From contig JADCJE010000008.1 of assembly GCA_020247305.1 (NCBI GenBank), positions 1 to 64,000 of the forward strand: a DNA stretch of 64,000 nucleotides, given 5' to 3'. Positions 51,000-62,474 of the stretch are shown here, piece after piece. Both the position numbers and the translations under genes were made by a program. This DNA is from Phycisphaerales bacterium. Lineage in GTDB: Bacteria > Planctomycetota > UBA1135 > UBA2386. The notes under the pieces were generated by a model, which saw nothing but the letters and a program-made list of their open reading frames with translations, had not been told where the DNA came from and did not search any database. The stretch's first letter is position 1, and each line of letters begins with the position of its first letter.

Positions 51000-52786
51000 G
51001 GGAGCACGAATGGCACGGCGGCGGAGACGCCGGGAACGGCGAGGTTGAGGTCGAGGACGATGTGCGCGGCGTACAGCGGCACGCCGGCGACCGGATTGGG
51101 CTGCGGGATGGCGACGTCGATGCTGCGGTAGCCGAGCGTCGGCACGAAGGCGAAGAAGCCGGGCGCGCCGAGCGCCGCCTGGAACAGCGGATCGAAGGCG
51201 AGCGGGATCACCGCGCCGCCGAACGGCGTCGCCGGCGTCGTCGCGTACGCAAGCCCGAGCACGCTGAACAGGCCAGGGAACTCGAACGCCGTGCCGTGCA
51301 CGGTGAAGCGGCCGTTGTCGATCGAGACGCCGCAGCGGACCGGATGGGTCGTCGCGTCGCTCGGGTTGCCGCGACCGGGCGAACCGCGGTCGCCGGGGCC
51401 GTAGACCTGCGGCGCCGCCGCCCAGTTCGCGCTCGTGTTCGCCCCCAGCAGATCGCGGCGCTCGGCGGCGACGCCGCTGCCGCCGGGGAAGGCCGTCGTG
51501 TAGGCGATCGAGTCGACGACGGCGCCGGCCTGGTCGAGCGCCACCGTGTCGCTGGTGTCGCCGAGCGCGATCGTGCCGAACGGCAGCGCCATGCCGAGCG
51601 GCTGGCCGCCGTTGCGCGACGGCGCGCCGTCGACCTGGAACAGCATCGGCCGCCCGGGCACGAGCAGGAAGTTGCTGGCCAGCGTCACGGCGGCGCTGTT
51701 GTCGACCAGCCGCAGGCCGCGCAGGCCGACCGGCTTGCTGCCGACGTTGACCACTTCGACGTACTCGCCGTTGGTGTCCGGCACGATCGCCGGGTTGCGC
51801 TGCAGCTCGCTCAGGCGCACGTCGCCGGGCTGCAGCGCCGGCGTCGCCACTTCGTCGCAGTAGAAGTCGAGGAAGTCGCCGGCCGTCGAGGCGGCGCGGT
51901 ACCGCCGGCCGTCGGTGTCGATGCGGATCGTGCCGGCCACGCCGAAGCCGATCGTGCTGGCGCTGCCGGTGGTCGTCGACAGCAGCGCGCGCGCCGCCGC
52001 CGCCTGGTTGAGGCGGTTGACGACGGTCGCGGTCGGATGGCCGAACGAGTTGCCGAGGCCGCACGACACCACGGCCAGTTCCGGCCGCAGGTTGGCGACG
52101 AGGTTGAGGCTCGTCGACGTGCTGCTGCCGTGGTGGTTCAGCTTGTAGACGTCGACGTCGCCGCAGGCGAGCGACGCCGGCGTTTCGACGTCGGCCGTGC
52201 TGCTGCCGCCGCCGGTAAGGTCGCCGCCGAGCCACATCGAGAAGCTGCCGTACTCCAGGCGCAGCGTCAGCGAGCGCGAGTTCTCCTCCTGCGCCGAGGC
52301 GGTCGGGTCGACGAACGCGCCGCCGAGCACGTTGCCGTTGAGCGCGATGACGCGGATCTGCGCCCCGCCGCCGAGCGGGTAGACGGCGCCGAGCGGCGCG
52401 AACTGGCGGCGGCTGCCGGCGGCGGCGACGTACTGCGTGACGTTCTGCGTCGTCGGCCGGTTGACGTCGCCGCGGTCGATCGCGGCGGTGAACGGCAGCG
52501 CGTTGAGCACCTCGTCGAGGCCGCCGGCGTGGTCCTCGTGGAAGTGCGACAGGAACGTGTAGCCGTAGCCCGTCGGCTGCAGCGCCGCGATCGCCGGCAG
52601 CATCGCCGCCGAGCCTTGGCCGGTCGGTCCGGCGTCGACCACGTGCACGGTGCCGTCCGGCGCCTTGATGACGACGCCGTCGCCCTGGCCGACGTTGACG
52701 AGGAGCACCGCGAGCCCGGCCGGCGCATCGCCTTGGCTACCCTGCGGCAGCGCGACGGCGAACAGGGCGAGGACGGCGGCGAGCAT
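50996..52786 (-). CDS. Exported ComEC-like metallo-beta-lactamase with lamin-tail domain
   Basis: 596-residue secreted protein. The signal peptide is 1-14. Residues 25-290 form a metallo-beta-lactamase fold of the ComEC/Rec2 C-terminal type: LLVNVGQGDGVVIK, then the zinc motif SHFHEDHAGG, GGDLTGGG and LNHHGSSTST. Residues 320-450 are a lamin-tail domain (VRLSELQRNPAIVPDTNGEYVEVVNVG), an Ig-like fold common on secreted bacterial nucleases. The last 130 residues are a beta-rich domain of unknown type ending FVLP. Likely an extracellular nuclease or phosphodiesterase; no membrane segments for DNA uptake are present. TATCCT ends 6 nt before the ATG. Confidence 0.85.
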   Translation of the reverse strand: MLAAVLALFAVALPQGSQGDAPAGLAVLLVNVGQGDGVVIKAPDGTVHVVDAGPTGQGSAAMLPAIAALQPTGYGYTFLSHFHEDHAGGLDEVLNALPFTAAIDRGDVNRPTTQNVTQYVAAAGSRRQFAPLGAVYPLGGGAQIRVIALNGNVLGGAFVDPTASAQEENSRSLTLRLEYGSFSMWLGGDLTGGGSSTADVETPASLACGDVDVYKLNHHGSSTSTSLNLVANLRPELAVVSCGLGNSFGHPTATVVNRLNQAAAARALLSTTTGSASTIGFGVAGTIRIDTDGRRYRAASTAGDFLDFYCDEVATPALQPGDVRLSELQRNPAIVPDTNGEYVEVVNVGSKPVGLRGLRLVDNSAAVTLASNFLLVPGRPMLFQVDGAPSRNGGQPLGMALPFGTIALGDTSDTVALDQAGAVVDSIAYTTAFPGGSGVAAERRDLLGANTSANWAAAPQVYGPGDRGSPGRGNPSDATTHPVRCGVSIDNGRFTVHGTAFEFPGLFSVLGLAYATTPATPFGGAVIPLAFDPLFQAALGAPGFFAFVPTLGYRSIDVAIPQPNPVAGVPLYAAHIVLDLNLAVPGVSAAVPFVLP

Positions 52787-52792
52787 CGGCGG

Positions 52793-52798
52793 AGGATA
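52793..52798 (-). promoter_or_regulatory. -10 element TATCCT, leaderless-type
   Basis: TATCCT on the minus strand ends 6 nt before the ATG at 52786. It probably drives the metallo-hydrolase and hpt together. Confidence 0.6.
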
Positions 52799-52849
52799 GC
52801 GGCCGCGACCGCGCCGGCCAGGAGGCGGCGCCGCAGGACGCGCGCCGCG

Positions 52850-52877
52850 TTGGCCGCGGCGGCGCCGACGCTATGGT
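52850..52877 (+). promoter_or_regulatory. Promoter: TTGGCC - 16 nt - TATGGT
   Basis: TTGGCC (52850-52855) and TATGGT (52872-52877) are 16 nt apart. The ATG at 52873 lies inside the -10, so the start at 52888, 10 nt downstream, is the usable one. Confidence 0.5.
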
Positions 52878-52887
52878 GCGCGACGCC

Positions 52888-55015
<2,128 letters not shown>

Positions 55016-55093
55016 GCCCGGCGCCGCGCGGCCCCGCCCGCGGCGGCCTGCCGGCGGTCGCGGCTCGGGCTGTCCCCGGCCGCCGCAAAGGGT

Positions 55094-55099
55094 TAGGCT
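55094..55099 (+). promoter_or_regulatory. -10 element TAGGCT
   Basis: TAGGCT ends 17 nt before the ATG at 55117. The implied leader is about 10 nt. Confidence 0.35.
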
Positions 55100-55116
55100 T
55101 CGGCGTCTTCCGCGCC

Positions 55117-55494
55117 ATGAAACGCCCCACCGAGGCCGCGTCGAACTTCCCCTACTGGGTGACCCTCGGCAGCCTCGCGCTCGCGCTGTGGCTGTTCTTC
55201 CGCCACACCGTCCCGGCGGTGCACGACCGCGCCGACCTGCGCGCCAACGCCGACCAGCTGCGGCAACTGCGCCGGGACTACGACGGCGCGATCCAACAGG
55301 CGCGACTGGGCGTCGGGCCGAACGCCCACTACGACCTGCAGGCCCTGCTGGTCGCGATCGACCAGCGCGGCTTCACGCCCTACGAACTTTGCGCAACCTA
55401 CCCCGAACGCGCGTCGAAGGTAACCCCGCCGGAGCCCGGCGAGGACAGCCAGCCGACCCCGGGCGCCCAGCCGCCGTCGGACGCCGGAAGATGA
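55117..55494 (+). CDS. Small membrane protein with coiled coil, 125 aa
   Basis: One membrane helix (FPYWVTLGSLALALWLFFRHTVPAV) is followed by a charged helix with heptad character (DRADLRANADQLRQLRRDYDGAIQQAR) and a Pro-rich tail. The layout, short cytoplasmic start, single helix then coiled coil, resembles FtsB/DivIC-type septum proteins, and the position right after eno matches the eno-ftsB linkage in many bacteria. Sequence similarity is too weak to assert the name. The open frame extends far upstream through eno in another frame, but only this part is supported. Confidence 0.6.
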   Translation: MKRPTEAASNFPYWVTLGSLALALWLFFRHTVPAVHDRADLRANADQLRQLRRDYDGAIQQARLGVGPNAHYDLQALLVAIDQRGFTPYELCATYPERASKVTPPEPGEDSQPTPGAQPPSDAGR

Positions 55495-55590
55495 AGCCGA
55501 AGCAATCGTCGGACGTGCGCGTCCTGACGACCGCCGCACGACCCCGCCACCGCCCTTCGCCGTCCGCGACCACGATCACCAGCAACCGCC

Positions 55591-56646
<1,056 letters not shown>

Positions 56647-56819
56647 GCGCCCGCGAAGAACCCATGACACGGGCCCTCAACTCGCCCCCGGGGGCAACTG
56701 GCACGGCCACGCCGAGCCGGAGAACCCGATCTGCCCTCAGGCTCTGAGCGCCCGTGCGGCAGGCGACCGGCCGCGCACGACCCGCCGCGACCCAGCCGCC
56801 TGCACTGCGAAACGACGCC
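56647..56819. other. 173-nt gap between moxR and the DUF58 gene
   Basis: It holds the 12-bp palindrome GCCCCCGGGGGC (56688-56699) and a 27-codon frame (56664-56747) without coding character. No TANNNT hexamer is placed near the next start. The gap is much wider than others in this cluster, which are 3-34 nt. Confidence 0.4.
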
Positions 56820-57734
56820 ATGACCGACACCCCGACCGACTACCTCGACCCGCGCGTCCTCAACAAGGTCGGCCGCCTCGAACTGCGCGCGCGCCTCGTC
56901 GTCGAAGGCTTCGTGACGGGCATGCACAAGTCGCCCTACCGCGGCTTCTCGGTCGAGTTCGCGCAGCACCGCGAGTACGTCGCCGGCGACGACCTGCGCC
57001 ACCTCGACTGGAAGATCCTCGGCAAGTCCGACCGGCTGGTGATCAAGCAGTACGAGGAGGAGACCAACCTGCGGGCCCACCTGTTCCTCGACCAGAGCGA
57101 GTCGATGAACTACGGCCACGACGGCGGCATGGCGAAGTTCGACTACGCCGCGACCGCCTGCGCCTCGCTCGCCTACATGATCCAGCAGCAGGCCGACGCC
57201 GTCGGCCTGACGCTGTTCGACGAGGACGTCGCCAAGCAGTTGCCGCCGTCGAACACGCGCGCCGGCCTCGGCAACCTGTTCCACGCCCTGGAGCAGGCGC
57301 GCGCGCGCAACAAGAAGACCAAGGTCGGCGCGGTGCTGCACCAGCTGGCGACGCAACTGCGCCAGCGCGGCATGGTGATGATCTTCAGCGACCTGTTCGA
57401 CGAGCCGGACGCGGTCGTGCGCGGCCTGCGCGAGCTCGCCAGCCGCGGCCACGACGTCGTCGTGTTCCACGTGCTCGATCGCGACGAGGTCGAGTTCCCG
57501 TTCGAACGCATGACGCTGTTCGAGGGCCTCGAGCAGATGCCCGAACTGCTGTGCGACCCGAAGTCGCTGCGCGACGCCTACCTCGCCGAGATCGAGGGCT
57601 TCGCCGAGGCGATCCGCAAGGGCTGCCTGCAGCAGCGCATCGACTACGTCCGCGTCGTCGACAGCATGCCGCTCGACGTCGTGCTGACCTCCTACCTGAG
57701 CGCGCGCGCGGCGCGCGCCAAGCGCCGCAAGTAG
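56820..57734 (+). CDS. DUF58 domain protein (VWA-like, BatA-cluster type)
   Basis: 304-residue DUF58 protein. The signature GFSVEFAQHREYVAGDDLRHLDWKILGKSDRLVIKQYEEETNLRAHLFLDQSESM is present. The last part, DQSES, retains the DxSxS metal-site motif of VWA domains. There is no N-terminal membrane pair, so it is the short soluble form often found between moxR and VWA genes. The start is ATG 56820; an upstream in-frame GTG at 56754 would add a low-complexity tail. It belongs with moxR. Confidence 0.9.
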   Translation: MTDTPTDYLDPRVLNKVGRLELRARLVVEGFVTGMHKSPYRGFSVEFAQHREYVAGDDLRHLDWKILGKSDRLVIKQYEEETNLRAHLFLDQSESMNYGHDGGMAKFDYAATACASLAYMIQQQADAVGLTLFDEDVAKQLPPSNTRAGLGNLFHALEQARARNKKTKVGAVLHQLATQLRQRGMVMIFSDLFDEPDAVVRGLRELASRGHDVVVFHVLDRDEVEFPFERMTLFEGLEQMPELLCDPKSLRDAYLAEIEGFAEAIRKGCLQQRIDYVRVVDSMPLDVVLTSYLSARAARAKRRK

Positions 57735-57745
57735 CGAGACCGGAC

Positions 57746-60010
57746 GTGACCTTCCTCAACCCGGCCCTGGCCCTCGGCGCGCTGCTGTTCGCGGTGCCGC
57801 TCGTCATCCACCTGCTCAACCGGCAGCGCCACAAGCGGCGGCCGTGGGCGGCGATGGAGTTCCTGCTCAAGGCCTACCAGAAGCAGCGCAACCGGCTGCG
57901 CAACGAGAACCTGCTGCTGCTGCTGCTGCGCTGCCTCGTGCCGATCGTGCTGGCGCTGGCGGTGGCGCGGCCGGTGCTCGAACAGGCGGCCGCGCTGCTC
58001 GGCAGCGGCGGCGGCGTGCACCACGTCGTCGTCGTCGACGGCAGCTACAGCATGGGCGCGGCGCAGGACGGGGGCGGCAGCGCGTTCGACCGCGCCCGCA
58101 ACCTCGTCGGGCGCCTGCTCGACCGCTGCGAGGCCGACGCCGGCCGCGGCGCGAAGGTGACGCTGGTGTTCGCGGGCGTGCGCCCGCGCTTTCTGTGCCG
58201 CGGCGACCTCGACCTCGCCACCGTGCGCGTGCAGTGGCAGCAGATGCAGAAGCCAGAGGACGCCGCCGGCGACCTCGGCGAGGCGCTGGCGCAGACGGCC
58301 GCTTGGCTCGACGAGGCGAAGGACCCGCAGACGCGGGTCTACGTGCTGACCGACATGCAGGCGCGCGCGCTCGGCGCCGCCCTGCCCGATCCGGCGCGCG
58401 CCGCCGGACCCGAGCTGACCGACACCGCCCGCGACGTCGTCGAGGCGCTGCAGAAGCGCCCGGGCACCAAGCTGAGCTGGATCGACGTCGGGCCGTTCGC
58501 CGGCGCGCGGCAGGGCGGCACGCTCGACAACGTCCAGATCGCCGAACTGCGGATCGCCCAGCCGGCGGCGGTGCTGCGCACGCCGATCGACTTCGTCGCC
58601 GTGGTCCGCAACCGCGGCCAGTCGACCGCCAACTGCGAGGTCACGCTGGACGTCGACGGCGGCGAGCCGCTGCGCAAGGTCGTGACCGTGCCCGCCGGCG
58701 GCGAGGGCGAGGCCGACTTCCAGGTCGTGTTCCGCGAAGGCGGCCGCCGCCGCGTGCGCGCCAGCCTCGTCAACGACGCGCTCGCCGCCGACGACGAGCG
58801 CTTCCTGACCGTCGAGGTGCGCGACCGCCTGCGCGTGCTGCTGGTCGACGGCGAGGCCGGCGGCGACCCGCTGCTCGCCCACCGCTTCGTCTGGCAGATG
58901 CTCGATCCGGATCCCGACGCGCTGCCGACGTTCGCCGTCACCGCCGTGGACCTGCTGGCGCTGCTCGGCGGCCAGTGCACGCCGAAGGACCACGACGTGA
59001 TCGTGCTCGCCGACGTCGAGCGGCTGAACGAACGCGCCGCCGCCGCCCTCAGCGAGGCGCTGCAGGCCGGCCGCGGCCTGCTGGCGACCTTCGGCGAACG
59101 CACCGACGCCACCAGCTGGAACCTGCTGCTGCACGCCGGCGGCGACGGCCCGCTGCCGTTCCGCCTCGGCGCCAAGGTCGGCGGCACCGCGGGCTCGGCG
59201 CCGGCGCGCACGGCGACGCTGCTGGCGCCTGAGCACCCGGTGTTCCGCGAGTTCCCCGAGGACGTCTACCGCGAGGTGCTGCAGAACGTGCCGTTCTGGC
59301 GCTGGCACGAGGTCGCCAAGGACTCGCTGCACGCCGACGCCAAGGTGCTGGCGCAGCTCTCCGACGCGGACCGCACGCCGCTGCTGGTCGCGCGCTCGTT
59401 CGGCGACGGCCGCGCCGTGTTCCTGACCTCCACCATCGCCTCCGAATTCCAGCCGGCGCGCTGGAACCAGCTCAACGACGGCATGGTGGCGCTGCCGCTG
59501 CTGTTCGGCCTCGTGCAGTGGCTCGCGCTCCCGGCCGCCGATCCGTTCCTCGCCGAGGTCGGCGCCGAACTGTCCTGCTCGCTGGCGCGCAAGCCCGAGG
59601 CGATCCAGGTGCTGCGCCCCGAGCGCGACGGTCGCGCCAAGGCGCCGCTCGCCGAGGAGCCCGCGGCCCTGCCGGGCAAGCGCTTCCGCCTCGGCCCGCT
59701 CGCCGACACGACCCACGCCGGCTTCTACGTGTTCGACTACATGGTCGAGAGCGAAGCCGGGCGCGAAACGGCGAGCACGCCGTTCGCGGTCAACGTCGTC
59801 GCCGACGAGGGCGACCTGCGCTACGTCGGCCACGACGAGGCGCGCACAGCGCTCGGGCTCGAAGCCGTCGCCACCGGCCTGCCGGCCGACGCCGAGTCCA
59901 CCGGCGACGGCGACCGCAGCGACTTTGGCCCGAGCCTGCTGCTGGCGACGCTGGCGCTGGTGCTCGCCGAGGCGGCGCTGGCCCGCTGGATCGCGGGACG
60001 GAGAAACTGA
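57746..60010 (+). CDS. BatA-like membrane protein with VWA domain, 754 aa
   Basis: Starts with a BatA N-terminal pair of membrane helices (FLNPALALGALLFAVPLVIHLLNRQRHKRRPWAAMEFLLKA, a conserved planctomycete signature). A second helix (LRCLVPIVLALAVARPVLEQAAALL) leads to a VWA domain with VVVVDGSYSMG, in which the MIDAS DxSxS reads DGSYS. A long beta-rich extracytoplasmic region follows. A CARDB-like segment, NVQIAELRIAQPAAVLRTPIDFVAVVRNRGQS, lies near 255-290, and a C-terminal helix (SLLLATLALVLAEAALARWIAG) anchors it. GTG start, 11 nt after DUF58. Function within the MoxR cluster is unknown. Confidence 0.88.
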   Translation: MTFLNPALALGALLFAVPLVIHLLNRQRHKRRPWAAMEFLLKAYQKQRNRLRNENLLLLLLRCLVPIVLALAVARPVLEQAAALLGSGGGVHHVVVVDGSYSMGAAQDGGGSAFDRARNLVGRLLDRCEADAGRGAKVTLVFAGVRPRFLCRGDLDLATVRVQWQQMQKPEDAAGDLGEALAQTAAWLDEAKDPQTRVYVLTDMQARALGAALPDPARAAGPELTDTARDVVEALQKRPGTKLSWIDVGPFAGARQGGTLDNVQIAELRIAQPAAVLRTPIDFVAVVRNRGQSTANCEVTLDVDGGEPLRKVVTVPAGGEGEADFQVVFREGGRRRVRASLVNDALAADDERFLTVEVRDRLRVLLVDGEAGGDPLLAHRFVWQMLDPDPDALPTFAVTAVDLLALLGGQCTPKDHDVIVLADVERLNERAAAALSEALQAGRGLLATFGERTDATSWNLLLHAGGDGPLPFRLGAKVGGTAGSAPARTATLLAPEHPVFREFPEDVYREVLQNVPFWRWHEVAKDSLHADAKVLAQLSDADRTPLLVARSFGDGRAVFLTSTIASEFQPARWNQLNDGMVALPLLFGLVQWLALPAADPFLAEVGAELSCSLARKPEAIQVLRPERDGRAKAPLAEEPAALPGKRFRLGPLADTTHAGFYVFDYMVESEAGRETASTPFAVNVVADEGDLRYVGHDEARTALGLEAVATGLPADAESTGDGDRSDFGPSLLLATLALVLAEAALARWIAGRRN

Positions 60011-60013
60011 GCC

Positions 60014-62440
60014 ATGGCGATGCTGCCACTGCCACCCACGCTGCCACTGCCGCAGGATCCCGCCGCCGGGGACGCGGCGACGTTCGTCGAGCAGTCGTTC
60101 CGCTTCCTGGCCGCGCCGCCGCTCTGGGTCGTGGCGCTGATCCTCGTGCCCGGCACGCTCGCCTTCGCCTGGTGGTCGTACGGGGGCCTCGCGCGGCTCG
60201 AAACGCGCAGCCGCGTCGTGCTCGCCGGGCTGCGCTGGCTGGCGATCGCCGGCTGCGTCGCGCTGGCCTGCCAGCCGGCCTTCGAGATCACCACCTACCG
60301 CCGCACCCGCAACCAGGCGCACGTGCTGGTCGACGACAGCGCCAGCATGCAGCGCAAGGACCGCTACCCCGAGGCGCAGCAGCTCGAAGCGCTGCAGGTG
60401 CTGCTGCCGGGCGTCGACGTCGCTGCGACCTCGCGCCTCGACCTCGTGCGCGCGGCGCTGGCGCGGCCGCAGGGCCTGCTCGCGACGCTGGCGCAGAGCC
60501 ACGACGTGCGGCTGTTCCGCATGCAGCGCAAGCCGGCGCCGATCCGCTCGCTCGACGAGGTCACCGGCCAGGGCGCGCGCACCGAGCTGGGCGACGCGCT
60601 CGACCTGCACCTCGCGGCGAACGCCGCCGCCAACGTCGACGCCGTCGTCGTGGTCAGCGACGGCCGCAACAACGCCGGCCTCGACCCGGTCGACGTCGCC
60701 GGCGGCTACGCGCTGCGCGGCATCCCGATCCACACGGTCGGCGTCGGCGACCCCGAGGCGCCGCGGAACGCGTGGCTCGTCGGCCCCGCCGGGCCGCGCG
60801 AGGCGCTGCGCCTGGAGCAGGTGGCCTTCGACGTGTCGGTGCGCGCCCAGGGCCTGCGCGGCCGGCGAGCCCGCGTCGAACTGCAGGGCGCGCGCGACGG
60901 CGGCCCCTACCGGCCGCTGGCGACGGCCGACGCCGAACTGCCGGGCGACGGCGAGTTCGCCTCGGCGCGCGTCTACTGCGCGTTCGAGGACGCCGGCGAC
61001 TGGACGCTGCGCTTCCGCCTGGAGCCGTTGCCCGAGGAGAGCCAGACCGACGACAACGAGGACGTGCGCTTCCTGCGCGTCAACGACGAGAAGATCCGCG
61101 TCCTCTACATCGACGACCGCCCACGCTGGGAGTACCGCTATGTCAAGAACGGCCTGAAGCGCGTCGACCCGAGCATCGTCATGCAGGCGGTGATGTTCGA
61201 CGCCAGCCCGTACTTCGAGCAGGAGCACAGCAAGGAGCTGCCGCCGCTGCGCGACCTGCCGCGCACGGAGAAGGAGCTCTTCGCCTACCACGTCGTGGTC
61301 TTCGGCGACGTGCCGCCCGAACGCATCGCGCCGACCGAGGAGCGCCGACGACAGTGGCTGGAGATGCTCGTCCGCTACGTCGAGTTCGGCGGCGGCGTCG
61401 CGTTCCTGTTCGGCGACCAGGCGATGCCCGAGCGCTACCGGAACACGCCGGTGCAGGACCTGCTGCCGGTCGTGCTGGAGGAACGCAGCTGGCTGCAGGC
61501 GAACCAGCCGCGGCGCGACGTGTCGTTCCATCCGCTGCTCGACAATCCGACCCAACCGCACGACATCGTGCTGCTGCAGCGCGACCCGGCGTTCAACCGC
61601 CGGCTGTGGGAGGAGGGCTTGCCGGGCTTCTACGTCTACCACCCCGTGCAGCGCGCCAAGCCCGGCGCGACGGTCCTGCTGCGTCACCCGAGCGACGGCA
61701 ACGCCTACGGCAAGCGCCCGATCGCCGTCACCGGCCCGGTGCCGCGCGGCAACACGTTCTTCCTGGCGACGGACGAGACGTGGCGCTGGCGCGACCCGTA
61801 CGCCGAGACCTACATGGACACCTTCTGGCGCAACGTCGTGCGCTGGCTCGCGCGCGGCCGCCTGCAGCGGCGCAACGACCTGTTCGAGCTGACGGTCGAC
61901 AAGATCCAGGTCGAGACGGGCGACAAGGTGCGCGTGCAACTGCGCGTCCAGGACGACGAATTGCAGCCGTCGGCGGCGCAGGAACAGACGGTGTTCCTGC
62001 GGCAACAGGACGGCGCGCCGGAGAAGCGCGTGCTGCGCGCGGCGCAGGGCGAGCCCGGCGTCTACCAGGCGTCGTTCACGATGGCGACGCCAGGCGCGTT
62101 CTCGTTCCTCGCTCACGCCAACGCCAATCCGGTCGACGACGTGCTGGCCCGCCAGGACGTCATCGTCCGCCGCCCCGACCGCGAGATGGCCGACTCCAGT
62201 CAGGACGCCGAGACCCTGCGCCGCATCGCCGCCGCCAGCCGCAGCGCCGACGTCGGCGGCCGCTACGTGTTCCTCGCCGAAGTCGACAGCCTCGCCGCCG
62301 ACCTGCAGGCGCGCCGGCCCGCCGAGAGCCGCCAGGAGACCCGCACGCGACCGGCATGGGACACCGGCTGGTCCCTCGTCGGCATCCTGACGGTGCTCGC
62401 GATCGAATGGCTCCTGCGCAAGCGGGCGCGGCTGGTGTGA
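60014..62440 (+). CDS. Membrane protein with VWA-like domain and glutamine-amidotransferase-like fold, 808 aa
   Basis: N-terminal membrane helices (LWVVALILVPGTLAFAWWSYGG; LRWLAIAGCVALACQPAFEI) precede a VWA-like domain with VLVDDSASMQRKDRYPE, the MIDAS motif DDSAS. A middle region (IRVLYIDDRPRWEYRYVKNGLKR ... AYHVVVFGDVPPERI ... YVEFGGGVAFLFGD) has the class I glutamine amidotransferase-like fold reported in these clusters, without a catalytic Cys. A C-terminal helix (LVGILTVLAIEWLLRK) ends it. It follows the preceding gene by 3 nt. Together with it, this is the usual pair of large planctomycete VWA proteins. Confidence 0.86.
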   Translation: MAMLPLPPTLPLPQDPAAGDAATFVEQSFRFLAAPPLWVVALILVPGTLAFAWWSYGGLARLETRSRVVLAGLRWLAIAGCVALACQPAFEITTYRRTRNQAHVLVDDSASMQRKDRYPEAQQLEALQVLLPGVDVAATSRLDLVRAALARPQGLLATLAQSHDVRLFRMQRKPAPIRSLDEVTGQGARTELGDALDLHLAANAAANVDAVVVVSDGRNNAGLDPVDVAGGYALRGIPIHTVGVGDPEAPRNAWLVGPAGPREALRLEQVAFDVSVRAQGLRGRRARVELQGARDGGPYRPLATADAELPGDGEFASARVYCAFEDAGDWTLRFRLEPLPEESQTDDNEDVRFLRVNDEKIRVLYIDDRPRWEYRYVKNGLKRVDPSIVMQAVMFDASPYFEQEHSKELPPLRDLPRTEKELFAYHVVVFGDVPPERIAPTEERRRQWLEMLVRYVEFGGGVAFLFGDQAMPERYRNTPVQDLLPVVLEERSWLQANQPRRDVSFHPLLDNPTQPHDIVLLQRDPAFNRRLWEEGLPGFYVYHPVQRAKPGATVLLRHPSDGNAYGKRPIAVTGPVPRGNTFFLATDETWRWRDPYAETYMDTFWRNVVRWLARGRLQRRNDLFELTVDKIQVETGDKVRVQLRVQDDELQPSAAQEQTVFLRQQDGAPEKRVLRAAQGEPGVYQASFTMATPGAFSFLAHANANPVDDVLARQDVIVRRPDREMADSSQDAETLRRIAAASRSADVGGRYVFLAEVDSLAADLQARRPAESRQETRTRPAWDTGWSLVGILTVLAIEWLLRKRARLV

Positions 62441-62474
62441 ACCCCGTCCCCGTCCCACCACCAGCCAGCCAACG

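Noticed and set aside
56664-56747. 27-codon frame between moxR and the DUF58 gene
   Set aside because: No ribosome binding site, promoter or family; composition is like non-coding sequence, and it contains a GC palindrome.
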